Assembly: GCA_001825315.1 (NCBI GenBank)
Contig: MHVR01000005.1
Coordinates: forward strand, 5,761-46,179
Length of the DNA stretch: 40,419 nucleotides
Reading direction: 5' to 3'
Source of the DNA: Candidatus Zambryskibacteria bacterium RIFCSPHIGHO2_02_FULL_43_14
GTDB lineage: Bacteria > Patescibacteriota > Minisyncoccia > Phycocordibacterales > Zambryskibacteraceae
Both the position numbers and the translations under genes were made by a program. The notes under the pieces are model-generated. The model searched no databases and was not told where the DNA came from. It was given only the letters and a program-made list of their open reading frames with translations. Below are positions 1 through 9,393 of the stretch, piece by piece. Each line of letters opens with the position of its first letter. Positions within the stretch are counted from its first letter, which is position 1.

Positions 1-125
1 CCGCTACACGCGCTTGTGCGAATCGTGCATGAAAGCGTGCCAGCATATGCAACTTTCAATAACCCCACTCCCGCTAAAAAAGCGACGATAAATACAAAAA
101 TAAGCAGAAACACTTTTTTTAACAT
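1..125 (-). CDS. Secreted protein, N-terminal part only (runs off left edge)
   Basis: Reverse strand from ATG at 125 reads MLKKVFLLIFVFIVAFLAGVGLLKVAYAGTLSCTIRTSACS..., a clear signal peptide, open to the window edge. Confidence 0.65.
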   Translation of the reverse strand, partial: MLKKVFLLIFVFIVAFLAGVGLLKVAYAGTLSCTIRTSACS

Positions 126-159
126 AAAGCTTGTCTGTTACAAAACTTAAAAACTTTAA

Positions 160-1329
160 TTACCACACTGTAATTTTACATTGCCCATCTCCACCCTTGC
201 CCGAGTTGGCCGCTTCCGATCCACCACCTCCGCCACCGGGCTGCGTTCCTCCTGTAGCCGGAGTTGTGGCTGTATTACCAGCGCCACCAGCTCCTCCGAA
301 TACAGAAGTTCCTCCAACACCTTCCGGAGCTCCAGCGCCATCTCCCCCCCCGCCACCCCCGCCGCCATACAAAGAGTTACCGCCGCTATATGCAGTCCCG
401 TTATCTTGTCCGCCGCCTCCACCGCCTCCGCCCCAAGTTCCCCAACCACCATTTCCAGCGTTATCTCCTCCTCCGCCGCCGCACATATCCCCAAATAATT
501 TCTCCGCAACTCCTGCCGCAGCAGTACCGCATCCTATACCACCCACTCCACCCGTTGCTCCATCCCCTGTACCAGTACCTCCTGCGCCCCAAACTCCTCC
601 TCCCCCACCTCCGCCACCATCAGCAGCCGTAGCTCCTTCACCACCGCCGCCGCCGTAAATAGTGAATACATCAAAGGTTGTGTTTCCACCTACGCCACCG
701 TCAGTTTCATCCGCGGTTACCGCCGCGCCACCTTCGCCAACATTGCATGTTTCTGTGCCAGCAAGGGATGACAAAGGAACCACAACTTGAAGATAACCGC
801 CGCCTCCGCCTCCGCCGCCAGCATCCGCGTTTCCACCACGACCACCAGCCCCGCCACCACCCCATAATTCAATGAGGGCGACCGTGCCTGCGCTTGGCTT
901 GGTCCAGTCATTATCTGAAGTAATGGTTTGAATATTGACAGCGGCGGATGGCGCGGTCCATGTCCCATCTCCTCGCCAAAAAGTTGAAGCACCGGCGCCG
1001 GTGCCGCTATTTAAGTTTGTCACCGGAAGGTTGCCGGTCACACCGTTTGAAAGATCAACCTGCGCCCACGCGGGATTGTTGCTTGCGCCGGTGTTGGAGA
1101 GATAACGGGTAGCACTCTCATTTTTGGCAAGAGCCGAGAGGCTGTCGGTCGCATCGCCATAAAGAATATCGCCTTGGGCCACACCTCCGCCGATTGCTGA
1201 AAAGTCATGGCCCGGATCGGGAGTATCGGCAAGCGCGATGCCTATTATGGAAAGTGATATGGCAATAAGCCAAAAGATGCTCAAAACTTTATTGAGTGTC
1301 GGTTTTATTTTTTCAAGAATATTTTGCAT
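160..1329 (-). CDS. Secreted glycine-rich protein with phage tail-fibre-like motif
   Basis: N-terminal hydrophobic segment; [32 protein letters not shown] motif; long poly-Gly C-terminal domain. Confidence 0.8.
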   Translation of the reverse strand: MQNILEKIKPTLNKVLSIFWLIAISLSIIGIALADTPDPGHDFSAIGGGVAQGDILYGDATDSLSALAKNESATRYLSNTGASNNPAWAQVDLSNGVTGNLPVTNLNSGTGAGASTFWRGDGTWTAPSAAVNIQTITSDNDWTKPSAGTVALIELWGGGGAGGRGGNADAGGGGGGGGYLQVVVPLSSLAGTETCNVGEGGAAVTADETDGGVGGNTTFDVFTIYGGGGGEGATAADGGGGGGGGVWGAGGTGTGDGATGGVGGIGCGTAAAGVAEKLFGDMCGGGGGDNAGNGGWGTWGGGGGGGGQDNGTAYSGGNSLYGGGGGGGGDGAGAPEGVGGTSVFGGAGGAGNTATTPATGGTQPGGGGGGSEAANSGKGGDGQCKITVW

Positions 1330-1477
1330 ATTTTTAAAGTAAAGATTGATTAATTTTATGCGACCAAACTTTTATTTACTTATATTAAAATTATAGCAGG
1401 TTTTTCTGGTGCAATGATAGGCAAATCCTACTTTCACCCCATTTTGTTTTTCCATACTGTATCTTTTTCTACAAAAC

Positions 1478-1553
1478 TGGAGCCACCTGTCAGATTCGAA
1501 CTGACGACATCCACTTTACAAAAGTGGCGCTCTACCAACTGAGCTAAGGTGGC
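1478..1553 (-). tRNA. tRNA-Thr (anticodon TGT), CCA encoded
   Basis: Reverse complement GCCACCTTAGCTCAGTTGGTAGAGCGCCACTTTTGTAAAGTGG...GTTCGAATCTGACAGGTGGCTCCA folds as a cloverleaf. Confidence 0.95.
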
Positions 1554-1562
1554 TTTACTGCT

Positions 1563-2015
1563 CTACTTTACCTCTTCCTCGCTGTTTTGAGAACCCAGCC
1601 CGACAGAGTCGTTCTGGCGGGCGTCTTCATAGACGTCGTTTATTTCCCCGTTCCCCTTCTCTATGTCGGACATATTTTTGAAAAATTCTGATATGCCGTC
1701 TGGTTTTTTTAATAATCTTGAGTCTCGCATTTCGTTAATATACCGCTCTCGTTTTTCTCTAAGAAAAGAAAACAACTTGTTCAAGGAATTTCTTGAATGC
1801 AAAGGGATGCGTCTCTTGAGGAGTAGTAAAGTTTTTTCCTTACCCTCGGAATAAAAGTGGACCATTCTGAGATAGAGTCCTCGAATATGAGTATCGCCTT
1901 TTGAGATGACATTTGAAATGAAGAATGGCTTTCGACGTTTCTCTTCCACCTTCTTGGCAATAAGCAAGAGTATCATCGCCAGACCGGAAATATTGAAAAT
2001 AATGACGGACATCAT
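1563..2015 (-). CDS. Hypothetical protein with N-terminal transmembrane helix
   Basis: ORF with N-terminal hydrophobic segment and charged remainder. Confidence 0.55.
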   Translation of the reverse strand: MMSVIIFNISGLAMILLLIAKKVEEKRRKPFFISNVISKGDTHIRGLYLRMVHFYSEGKEKTLLLLKRRIPLHSRNSLNKLFSFLREKRERYINEMRDSRLLKKPDGISEFFKNMSDIEKGNGEINDVYEDARQNDSVGLGSQNSEEEVK

Positions 2016-2032
2016 ATCGCAATAATTTTGCG

Positions 2033-2485
2033 TTAATTGATAGAGAAGCGAACGAAGTGCCCCACTTCGGTGCGCTCACCGAATTTTTGCACTGTGTTGT
2101 TAATGAGATCGCTAATTTTCTTCTCGGTATCTTTAATGAAAGGTTGTTCAAGTAGTGTAGTCGTGTCGGCGGGAGACATCGCGGCAATGTGCATGGCTAT
2201 ATCGCGAGCAATAGATTTAAATTCTGGATTTTTGGCTACAAAGTCAGTCTCACAGAGAAGTTCAAGCATTACTCCAATCGTTTCACCGGCATGAATATAT
2301 GATACCACCACACCCGCAGCCAGACTGCGAACCCCTTTCTTCTTGGCGATCTCGGCACCTTTCTCTTTGAGAAGGACGATAGCCTTATTTTTGTCCCCGC
2401 CCGCCTCTTCCAACGCGGTCTTACACTGCATGATAGATAGGCCAGTTTCTTCGCGCAGAGCTTTAATTTCTTCCATGGTGATCAT
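2033..2485 (-). CDS. tsf: Elongation factor Ts (short form, 150 aa)
   Basis: MITMEEIKALREETGLSIMQCKTALEEAGGDKNKAIVLLKEKG UBA-like N-terminus; LLCETDFVAKNPEF core motif; downstream of rpsB. Confidence 0.95.
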   Translation of the reverse strand: MITMEEIKALREETGLSIMQCKTALEEAGGDKNKAIVLLKEKGAEIAKKKGVRSLAAGVVVSYIHAGETIGVMLELLCETDFVAKNPEFKSIARDIAMHIAAMSPADTTTLLEQPFIKDTEKKISDLINNTVQKFGERTEVGHFVRFSIN

Positions 2486-2494
2486 TTTTGAGAA

Positions 2495-3220
2495 TTATTG
2501 TTCTATTTTTTGTGTTTCTTTCCCCTTCTTGTATGCAGTAACTAGTTCCTTAAGGATGAAAGCAATGCTTTGTCTCGAAGAGTCGTTACCCGGGATGGCA
2601 TAATTAAGCTCGTAGAGATTGGTATCAGAACCGGCAAGGGCCACTACAGGAATGCCAATCTTTCTCGCCTCGGCGACGGCTATATATTCTTTCTTTGGGT
2701 CAATGATTACCAGAAACTTCGGTAAAGCTTTTAAACGGGAGAGTCCTCCGAAATAGATAGAAAGTTTTTCAATTTCGCGATCAAAAAGTAGACGCTCTTT
2801 TTTAGTATATTTGCTAAGCTCGCCCTTTTCTTTTTGCAGAGTTAAGTCTTCTAGCCGAATAATACGTTTCTTGATCTCCGAAAAGTTTGAAAGAGTTCCC
2901 CCAATCCACCGGCCGGCAACATATGGCATCTCAAGTTCACGGCCCGCCTTCATGATAGCTTCTCTAGCCTCACTTTTGCCCCCGACCCAAAGACCCATTA
3001 CTCCTTCCTTTCCCTTCCCTTCCACAAAAGCAAGAGCTTTTTCCAACTCTTTGCTTGTTTTCTCAAGATTGAAAATTTCAATATTATTCTTAGAACCAAA
3101 GATGAATGGTTTGGCCGAAGGATGCCTGCGAGATTTCACAAAACCGAAATGGGCTCCGACAGAAAAAAGAGCGTCAAAGGCGCCCTTCCCGACGACTGAA
3201 GCTTTATTTGTTTTTTCCAT
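2495..3220 (-). CDS. rpsB: 30S ribosomal protein uS2
   Basis: GAHFGFVKSRRHPSAKPFIFG, RWIGGTLSNF, DPKKEYIAVAEARKIGIPVVALAGSDTN motifs. Confidence 0.95.
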   Translation of the reverse strand: MEKTNKASVVGKGAFDALFSVGAHFGFVKSRRHPSAKPFIFGSKNNIEIFNLEKTSKELEKALAFVEGKGKEGVMGLWVGGKSEAREAIMKAGRELEMPYVAGRWIGGTLSNFSEIKKRIIRLEDLTLQKEKGELSKYTKKERLLFDREIEKLSIYFGGLSRLKALPKFLVIIDPKKEYIAVAEARKIGIPVVALAGSDTNLYELNYAIPGNDSSRQSIAFILKELVTAYKKGKETQKIEQ

Positions 3221-3252
3221 ATAGGGTATAAAGTCTAACAGAAAAGCCGGTT

Positions 3253-4044
3253 TTATACAATAGATTCTCCATATTCTTTCATAGTCCCTATTATCGGTTC
3301 AATTTCTCCCTTTAAAATTCTCTCGATATTATGCCAAGATTTCTTAATGCGGTGGTCGGTTATTCGGTCTTGGAGAATGTTATAGGTGCGGATTTTCTCC
3401 GAACGATCGGCAGTGCCAATCTGGATTTTGCGATTGAGAGATTGTTTGGTCGATTCCTCTTCATTTTTCTTGGCTTCAAGTTTTGCGATGAGAATACTCA
3501 TGGCTTTCTCACGGTTCTTTAACTGGCTTCTTTCCGCTGTCGAGCGTACATCAATACCGGTTGGTTTGTGGATAATTCTTACCGCCGTTTCTACTTTATT
3601 GACATTCTGCCCACCAGCGCCTCCTGAACGGGAAAATTCTATCTCAAGATCCCCCGGCTTTATCTCTATACTAGTTTTCTTGCGAATCGGCAAAATTGCC
3701 ACTGATGCCGTGGAAGTATGCACCCGACCCATTTTTTCTGTTTCCGGTATTCGTTGGATACGATGAACTCCCGTCTCAAAACGTAATTTTTCATAAACTC
3801 CTTGCCCCTTAATTTCTACGGCCGCTTCCTTGTATCCGCCAAGAGCGCTTTCAGATATGTAAAGCACTTTTGCACCCCAATTTTTAAGCCCGGCATAGAG
3901 GATATACATGTTAGCCAATTCTTTGGCAAAGAGCGCCGCCTCCTCTCCCCCGGCGCCAGCACGCACCTCAAGAATTATCTCATTGGGAAATTCTTCTGTT
4001 TCCGCATTCTCTTGACTTTTTTTCCACTCTTGCCAATCCATCAT
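3253..4044 (-). CDS. prfA: Peptide chain release factor 1, N-terminally short
   Basis: [25 protein letters not shown] (PxT-type motif), [18 protein letters not shown] (GGQ); start overlaps stop of upstream rpmE. Confidence 0.9.
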   Translation of the reverse strand: MMDWQEWKKSQENAETEEFPNEIILEVRAGAGGEEAALFAKELANMYILYAGLKNWGAKVLYISESALGGYKEAAVEIKGQGVYEKLRFETGVHRIQRIPETEKMGRVHTSTASVAILPIRKKTSIEIKPGDLEIEFSRSGGAGGQNVNKVETAVRIIHKPTGIDVRSTAERSQLKNREKAMSILIAKLEAKKNEEESTKQSLNRKIQIGTADRSEKIRTYNILQDRITDHRIKKSWHNIERILKGEIEPIIGTMKEYGESIV

Positions 4045-4298
4045 TTCTTAGCCTTAGCCCGTTTTTGTTTAAAGCGTTCAACCCTGCCAGCAGTATCCAA
4101 GGTACGAACCTCGCCGGTATAAAAAGGATGTGTCGCGGAAGAAATTTCAACCCGAAACACGGGATATTCTTTCTTGTCCACTTTAGCTTTGGCAGTCTCT
4201 TTGGTCACCACTGTGGAGGGAATAATAAATTCCGTGCCGTCAGAGTTATCGATAAAAAGCACTGGTCTGTAAACGCTCGGATGAATCCCTTTTTTCAT
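4041..4298 (-). CDS. rpmE2: 50S ribosomal protein bL31 (type B)
   Basis: [29 protein letters not shown]...[13 protein letters not shown]. Confidence 0.9.
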   Translation of the reverse strand: MKKGIHPSVYRPVLFIDNSDGTEFIIPSTVVTKETAKAKVDKKEYPVFRVEISSATHPFYTGEVRTLDTAGRVERFKQKRAKAKK

Positions 4299-4321
4299 TT
4301 GGACCTTATTCTATCAGAAAA

Positions 4322-5770
4322 TTAGAGGTCTTGCAAGAAATCGATATCTTGTTGGATGGTCGCAGCATTTGCCATTACGATGTTACCATAACCCAGTCCC
4401 GGTCCCGCCCTGCCATTTACATAACAAGTTCTTCCAGAATTATACTTACAAGCAGCGGTGCGTTCGTTGGTCCAGTCTTGGGTATTGGCCCCTAAGTCTC
4501 GCAAATATAATGCGGATGCCATAAAGGCGTCAGCAGGGTCCCATGGATTTGATATAGACTTGCCAGTGGCTTGATTGATAGCAGACTCCATACCTTTCCA
4601 GGTAGAGGCAATAAATTGCGCCGGTCCCATTCCGCCTCCATAGCCGCCAGATTGAGGACATGAGACTGGCTGCGCATATGAGTCGAGACCAAGCTTTTTT
4701 GTGATTTCAATGAATGGGTCAACATCTCTGTTGCCTTTCATTACTTGAGATAAATAAGTGCCTGTATTTCTGCCTTTCCCATCCCCTTTGTTGGGCGTAT
4801 TAGTCAAGAGACATTGTCCAATATTTCTGCCAAAAGTGCCATCACTACCCTTCCCAGATTCTGTGGCAAAGATACCCAATATAAAAGCCGCTCTCACGCC
4901 AGTTCTAGCGCTGGCATTTTCCGCGTATCGTAAAGCATCGCCGAACTCGATGGGCCCAGCATCACGAAGAGGAAAGAGTGTCGACCGAATCTTGGCCGCC
5001 TTAGCCTGTCTATCAGCCAGCACTTGTTCGTAAGTTTTTTCTTTGGTCTTATTTATAGCCAAAAGAGTTTTTTTCTCCGCTTGGTCCACCTCAACTTCTT
5101 TCTTAGCCTTCTCCATAGCAGCGCGAGCAGCCGCTTCGGCTTCCCGCTTCTTATCTAAAGTCGCTTTTTCCGATTCCGTTAGAGTTCTGATTGTGCGTAA
5201 TTCGGCAAATAGACTGGCAAGGGCCCGTTCGGTTGAGGCGTAAGTATCGATATCCACAAAGAATTCAGAAAGATTCTTATCAGAGAGCATCGCTTCAACC
5301 AAGGAATAAGAATTAATATCGTTTGTTTTGCGCAGAATATCGGCCACCGCTTTCTTGTTGTTCATGAGGCGAGTGTTCAATACGGAAATTTCTGATTGTT
5401 TGGTTGCAATATCTTTTGTCAAATTGGTAATGGCAATATTTTTACCTTTGATTTTGGCTTGAGCAGCGTTAATCTTGGCTGTTAGTGCCGTAATATCTCT
5501 GGTAAATGAAGCGCTGTCGTTTTTGGTCTCATTGAGAGTTTTGGTCCATTGCTCGATCTCTTTGTTGCAAGCTTCAAGTTCCGCTTCAAGTTGATCTCGA
5601 TTCTTGCCTGTAATTTGATCGGTACAGATACTCTGTGCCAAACTATGGTTTGGTACAATCAAAAAGCCCAGAATGAACGATAGGGCATAAATTGTTTCAG
5701 ATAGATTAAACTGGAGGTGTCTCTTTTTTCGCTTCACTTTCTTTAGTTTCAATAGTTTCTTCTTCCTCAA
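4322..5770 (-). CDS. Secreted coiled-coil protein with C-terminal lytic transglycosylase-like domain
   Basis: Signal segment, long coiled coil (EnvC/PcsB-like), then ATESGKG...GGGMGPAQFIASTWKGM...NPWDPADAFMASALYLRDLGA; start uncertain (overlaps rplY by 65 nt). Confidence 0.8.
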   Translation of the reverse strand: MRKKKLLKLKKVKRKKRHLQFNLSETIYALSFILGFLIVPNHSLAQSICTDQITGKNRDQLEAELEACNKEIEQWTKTLNETKNDSASFTRDITALTAKINAAQAKIKGKNIAITNLTKDIATKQSEISVLNTRLMNNKKAVADILRKTNDINSYSLVEAMLSDKNLSEFFVDIDTYASTERALASLFAELRTIRTLTESEKATLDKKREAEAAARAAMEKAKKEVEVDQAEKKTLLAINKTKEKTYEQVLADRQAKAAKIRSTLFPLRDAGPIEFGDALRYAENASARTGVRAAFILGIFATESGKGSDGTFGRNIGQCLLTNTPNKGDGKGRNTGTYLSQVMKGNRDVDPFIEITKKLGLDSYAQPVSCPQSGGYGGGMGPAQFIASTWKGMESAINQATGKSISNPWDPADAFMASALYLRDLGANTQDWTNERTAACKYNSGRTCYVNGRAGPGLGYGNIVMANAATIQQDIDFLQDL

Positions 5771-6383
5771 CTTTACCTTTTTTCATCACTTCTATTTCTG
5801 ACAAGTCTACTGGGGCTGTCACTTCCTCTTCTTTCTCTTCACGTGGAGCACTAATTAGAGCGACTACTTCTTCTGGATTTTCTTTAAGCTCTACACCTGT
5901 CGGTAAAGCAATATCTTGAGCGATAATTTGATCGCCGAAATTCACTAAAGTGCTAATGTCTAATTCAATGCTATGCGGTAAATCTTTCGGCATCGCTTCC
6001 ACCTTCAATTTGTGGAGCACTTTCATCAGTATACCTCCTAGGTCTTTTATTGCCGGAGAGACCCCGGTGAACTCAATAGGCAGTTCCACTTCCACTTTAT
6101 GGCCTTTCTCGAAAACGTAAAAATCTGCATGGCGAAGGTTGCCTGATACAGGATCTAGGTCTACATCTTGAATCAAACTTTCTTTGCTTCCGGTCGGTGT
6201 TTCTAGATTGACTACGCTAGATTCTCCCGCTTCTTCCCAGACTTTTAAAAAATCAACTTTAGGTATGGAGATAAGCGTGGATGCTTCCTTTTTACCATAA
6301 AAGACTGCGGGAATTTTTCCCGCTTTTCTGACCGCTTTCGCTTTGGTCTGTTTATCCCGTATTTCTACCTTTAAGGTAAGCAT
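5706..6383 (-). CDS. rplY: 50S ribosomal protein bL25 (Ctc-type)
   Basis: RKAGKIPAVFYGKKE, IQDVDLDPVSGNLRHADFYVF motifs. Confidence 0.92.
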   Translation of the reverse strand: MLTLKVEIRDKQTKAKAVRKAGKIPAVFYGKKEASTLISIPKVDFLKVWEEAGESSVVNLETPTGSKESLIQDVDLDPVSGNLRHADFYVFEKGHKVEVELPIEFTGVSPAIKDLGGILMKVLHKLKVEAMPKDLPHSIELDISTLVNFGDQIIAQDIALPTGVELKENPEEVVALISAPREEKEEEVTAPVDLSEIEVMKKGKVEEEETIETKESEAKKETPPV

Positions 6384-6414
6384 ACGCCCATTTTATTCTT
6401 TTTAGCGTACAAAA

Positions 6415-6801
6415 TCAACTAGTATTATTTGTCGGATATCTGGTGCCGCGCTTGATGAAATTAGTCTCTATATCTTTTAAAGCAAACTTATCTTTAAAAA
6501 AATTAACAATAAAATCAGTATCCATGTTATTTCTACAGGTATAGACATCTGCCGTTACAAAACCTCTTTTAGGAAAAGTATGCACGCTAATATGGCTTTC
6601 TGCTATAACCACGACGCCAGTCCAACCACCTGGATCTTTTATTTCATTATCTTCAGCGTGGAATATCATGGGTTCGGAGAGTTGTCTCATACCTAAAAGA
6701 TTTGGTAACTCATTGAGACAAGACAATACCAAGTTTTTATTATCAAGCAGTTCTTCTTTCCCGCCATATCCATCAATCGTTAAATGTTCACCAAAGTTCA
6801 T
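6415..6801 (-). CDS. speD: SpeD-family pyruvoyl-dependent decarboxylase (S-adenosylmethionine decarboxylase-like proenzyme)
   Basis: ESHISVHTFPKRGFVTADVYTC self-cleavage and active-site region. Confidence 0.88.
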   Translation of the reverse strand: MNFGEHLTIDGYGGKEELLDNKNLVLSCLNELPNLLGMRQLSEPMIFHAEDNEIKDPGGWTGVVVIAESHISVHTFPKRGFVTADVYTCRNNMDTDFIVNFFKDKFALKDIETNFIKRGTRYPTNNTS

Positions 6802-6873
6802 ATAAAATATTATACACAGAAAAATATTTTTTGGAGATAATTATTGGTCAAAATCTTAAAAGTGTGGATAAGA

Positions 6874-8517
6874 TTATTCGCGAGCAATATGAGATTCCAA
6901 GTACTCGAGGGTGCCGTTAACCTTTTTGCCGGGATTGAAAATATTTTGCGGATCGAAGATGTCTTTAGTTTTTTTAAAAAGCGCTAACACAGCAGGGCTA
7001 TACATTTTGCTCAAGTAAGGAGTGCGGATAATGCCATCGTTGTGCTCGCCAGTAATTGAGCCTTTGAATTCCCTTACCAGATCATAGAATTTATCTGAAA
7101 CAGCTAAAATCTTAGCCCGTTCACTTTTCTTCATCAGGTTCATGAGTGGAATGATGTGAAAATTGCCATTACCGGCGTGACCGGCGATGTTTGCTTCTAT
7201 GCCATGGTCTTTCAATATCTTAAGCGCTTTTGGCAGAAACTCCGGCATTCTCTCGGGCTTGATGCAGAAATCATCTACGAAGGGCGCGGTTCTCTTATTA
7301 TTGACGTGTTCGCGGAGTAGATTGAACGATTCCCTTCTCATAACCCAAAACTTGTTTTCTTCGGAATCTTTCTCTATCACTCTATGCCAGATATTAAATG
7401 ATTTTATTGCTTCAACAATTTTTCGAATTTTACTCTTTACTTCTTCTTCAGTCTCTTCGGCAATCTCAACAAGTACGACCAATTTAGGCAGACCGAGCAT
7501 CCTTGCTCCTATCAACATCTCTGGGATAAATTTTACGGCGAATGAAAGTAAACTATTGCCGGCTCTCTTGGCAATTTCCGGCATGAAGCGCAATCCCAAT
7601 TTAATGGTTTCTTCGTCAAATGTCTCTAAACTCTCCGGTTCATAGGGCAATACAGCCTTGACTACTTCCGGTAGTTCGTTCCACGATTTGAAAAATAGCG
7701 CCACCATATCGTGGTGTTGTTTTTCTGGAACCAGTTGAATTTTAGCTTCAGTCACAATACCCAGAGTGCCTTGAGAACCGACGAGTAATTTATTGAGATC
7801 AAAAATTTCTTCCCCCGTGTGCAAAGCTCGACTTTGCACATTCCAAAGATAATATCCTGCAGAGTTTTTCGAAACATCAGGTAGCGCCTCTTCTATTATC
7901 TCTTTATGTTCTTCTATTAAATTAAATAAATTTTTGTATAGATTACCTTCAAAATCTCCTTGCGCCATCTTCGCCTCCAACTCGACTTTACTAAGTGGTT
8001 TGACTACGTACTCATTGCCGTCAGAAAAAATTACCTTCATTTCCAAGACAAACTTTTCCATTTTACCGTAACGCAAAGTCTTCTCTCCCGCGCAATTATT
8101 GGCAATCATACCCCCTAGAGCGCATAAATTCTTAGAGGCCGGAAAACAAGGAAGAATGAGACCTTTGACAAGTGTTTGCTTTTCGAAGTCTCGATAGTAT
8201 GCGCCCGGTTGCACTACGATATTTACCCCGTGGGACTCACCTATATGGTTCATATGTTTGGTTACATCAGCGATAATAGATTCATTGAGTGGTCCGCCGG
8301 TCATATCGGAGCCAGCAGCTCTCATAGTTAACGAGTGACTAGGATTTTCTCTAATCCATGTAACCAACGCTTTCAGATCTTCGGCATCTTTCGGGAACAC
8401 TACAAGTTCCGGCCTGACTTCAAAGAGACTTGCATCTCGCGAATATGTCCTAAGCGTTACCTCATCGTCTGCCACCTCTCCCTTAAAAAATTTCTTGATT
8501 TCCTCTGCTAGTCTCAT
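6874..8517 (-). CDS. FAD-binding oxidase (GlcD / D-lactate dehydrogenase-like)
   Basis: PKDAEDLKALVTWIREN, RAAGSDMTGGPL, NNCAGEKTLRYGK, GSQGTLGIVTEA, HAGNGNFHIIPL, GEHNDGIIRTPYL. Confidence 0.9.
   Translation of the reverse strand: MRLAEEIKKFFKGEVADDEVTLRTYSRDASLFEVRPELVVFPKDAEDLKALVTWIRENPSHSLTMRAAGSDMTGGPLNESIIADVTKHMNHIGESHGVNIVVQPGAYYRDFEKQTLVKGLILPCFPASKNLCALGGMIANNCAGEKTLRYGKMEKFVLEMKVIFSDGNEYVVKPLSKVELEAKMAQGDFEGNLYKNLFNLIEEHKEIIEEALPDVSKNSAGYYLWNVQSRALHTGEEIFDLNKLLVGSQGTLGIVTEAKIQLVPEKQHHDMVALFFKSWNELPEVVKAVLPYEPESLETFDEETIKLGLRFMPEIAKRAGNSLLSFAVKFIPEMLIGARMLGLPKLVVLVEIAEETEEEVKSKIRKIVEAIKSFNIWHRVIEKDSEENKFWVMRRESFNLLREHVNNKRTAPFVDDFCIKPERMPEFLPKALKILKDHGIEANIAGHAGNGNFHIIPLMNLMKKSERAKILAVSDKFYDLVREFKGSITGEHNDGIIRTPYLSKMYSPAVLALFKKTKDIFDPQNIFNPGKKVNGTLEYLESHIARE
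7818..7840. repeat. 23-bp palindrome inside FAD oxidase CDS
   Basis: TGTGCAAAG-CTCGA-CTTTGCACA. Confidence 0.8.
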
Positions 8518-9362
8518 AATTTATTAAAAAGTTTGAGTTTGGCGGTGACAATTTTTTTCATTTCCGCCACTCCTTCCGCCATAAATTTATAAGGCGCCAA
8601 TTCGTCTGAACTTAACCCTTTCTCTATCCCCTTTTTGTACGCAACTCTAAGTTCGGTATTGATATGCACAATTCGTATACCAGCATTAATTGCTTCCAAC
8701 ACCTCTTCATCGGTGTTGCCGGAGGCGCCGTGAAGAACCATCGGTATTGTTACAACTTTAGCCAAATCTTTTATCCGTTGAATATTTAATTTTGGCTCAC
8801 CCGAGCGGACTAAACCGTGAATATTACCAACCGAAGGCGCGAAAAGATCCACCAATGTCTCGTTTATAAACCTCTTGGCATCTTCCGGCGTAGTTTGGGT
8901 CTTTTCCGATACTCCTTCCGGAATTTCGTCTCTAAACATTGAACCTGATCCGATAAATCCAAGTTCTCCTTCGACTAACATATCCGGATGCTTTGCTCTG
9001 GCATAATTCACTACTTCCTTGGTCATAGTCACATTTTCAAAGAAAGGTTTCTCCGCCCCATCGATAATGACTGAGTCGAAGTGAGCATCAATTGCCTCTT
9101 TCGAAGCTTCAACAGAATATGTATGGTCGGCGTTTAAAAAGATTGGTTCTCCCTGATCCTTTTTCGCCTGCACTAGTACCTTAATTTCCGCTACACCAAG
9201 AAAGCTTCTTTCTTTCTCCGAAACACCAATGATGACCGGCACGGCGAGCTCTTGAGCTGATTCCGTGACCGCCTTAAATCCTTCTGAATCCGAGACATTG
9301 AAGTGCCCTATAGCAACTTGTTTCTCTTCGGCCCATGCGAGGTATTCCCTTAAACTTTTCAT
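8514..9362 (-). CDS. Class II fructose-bisphosphate aldolase
   Basis: MKSLREYLAWAEEKQVAIGHFNVSD, LNADHTYS, VEGELGFIGSG, LHGASGN; the longer ORF start (9497) would overlap the divergent PfkB gene, so start moved to ATG at 9362. Confidence 0.88.
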   Translation of the reverse strand: MKSLREYLAWAEEKQVAIGHFNVSDSEGFKAVTESAQELAVPVIIGVSEKERSFLGVAEIKVLVQAKKDQGEPIFLNADHTYSVEASKEAIDAHFDSVIIDGAEKPFFENVTMTKEVVNYARAKHPDMLVEGELGFIGSGSMFRDEIPEGVSEKTQTTPEDAKRFINETLVDLFAPSVGNIHGLVRSGEPKLNIQRIKDLAKVVTIPMVLHGASGNTDEEVLEAINAGIRIVHINTELRVAYKKGIEKGLSSDELAPYKFMAEGVAEMKKIVTAKLKLFNKL

Positions 9363-9393
9363 TCTTATAATTCTATCATGATATACTTTCCGT

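Noticed and set aside
131-658. Proline-rich + strand ORF (PPPPPP...) and other long + strand ORFs opposite the glycine-rich gene
   Set aside because: They are the antisense of GGN/GGC glycine codons in the minus-strand secreted protein, which has a signal segment and recognisable motifs.
300-660. GC-rich CCGCCACC tracts as a possible tandem repeat or CRISPR-like array
   Set aside because: Irregular glycine-codon repeats in a coding sequence; no regular repeat-spacer periodicity.
2037-2294. Overlapping ORFs antisense to tsf, rpsB and prfA
   Set aside because: No recognisable motifs; the opposite strand carries conserved translation genes.
3253-4044. Possible UGA recoding, as in some CPR lineages, suggested by RF1 oddity
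   Set aside because: UGA is used as a normal stop (for example the aldolase gene at 8514 and the transposase at 32625), and no conserved gene here has internal UGA.
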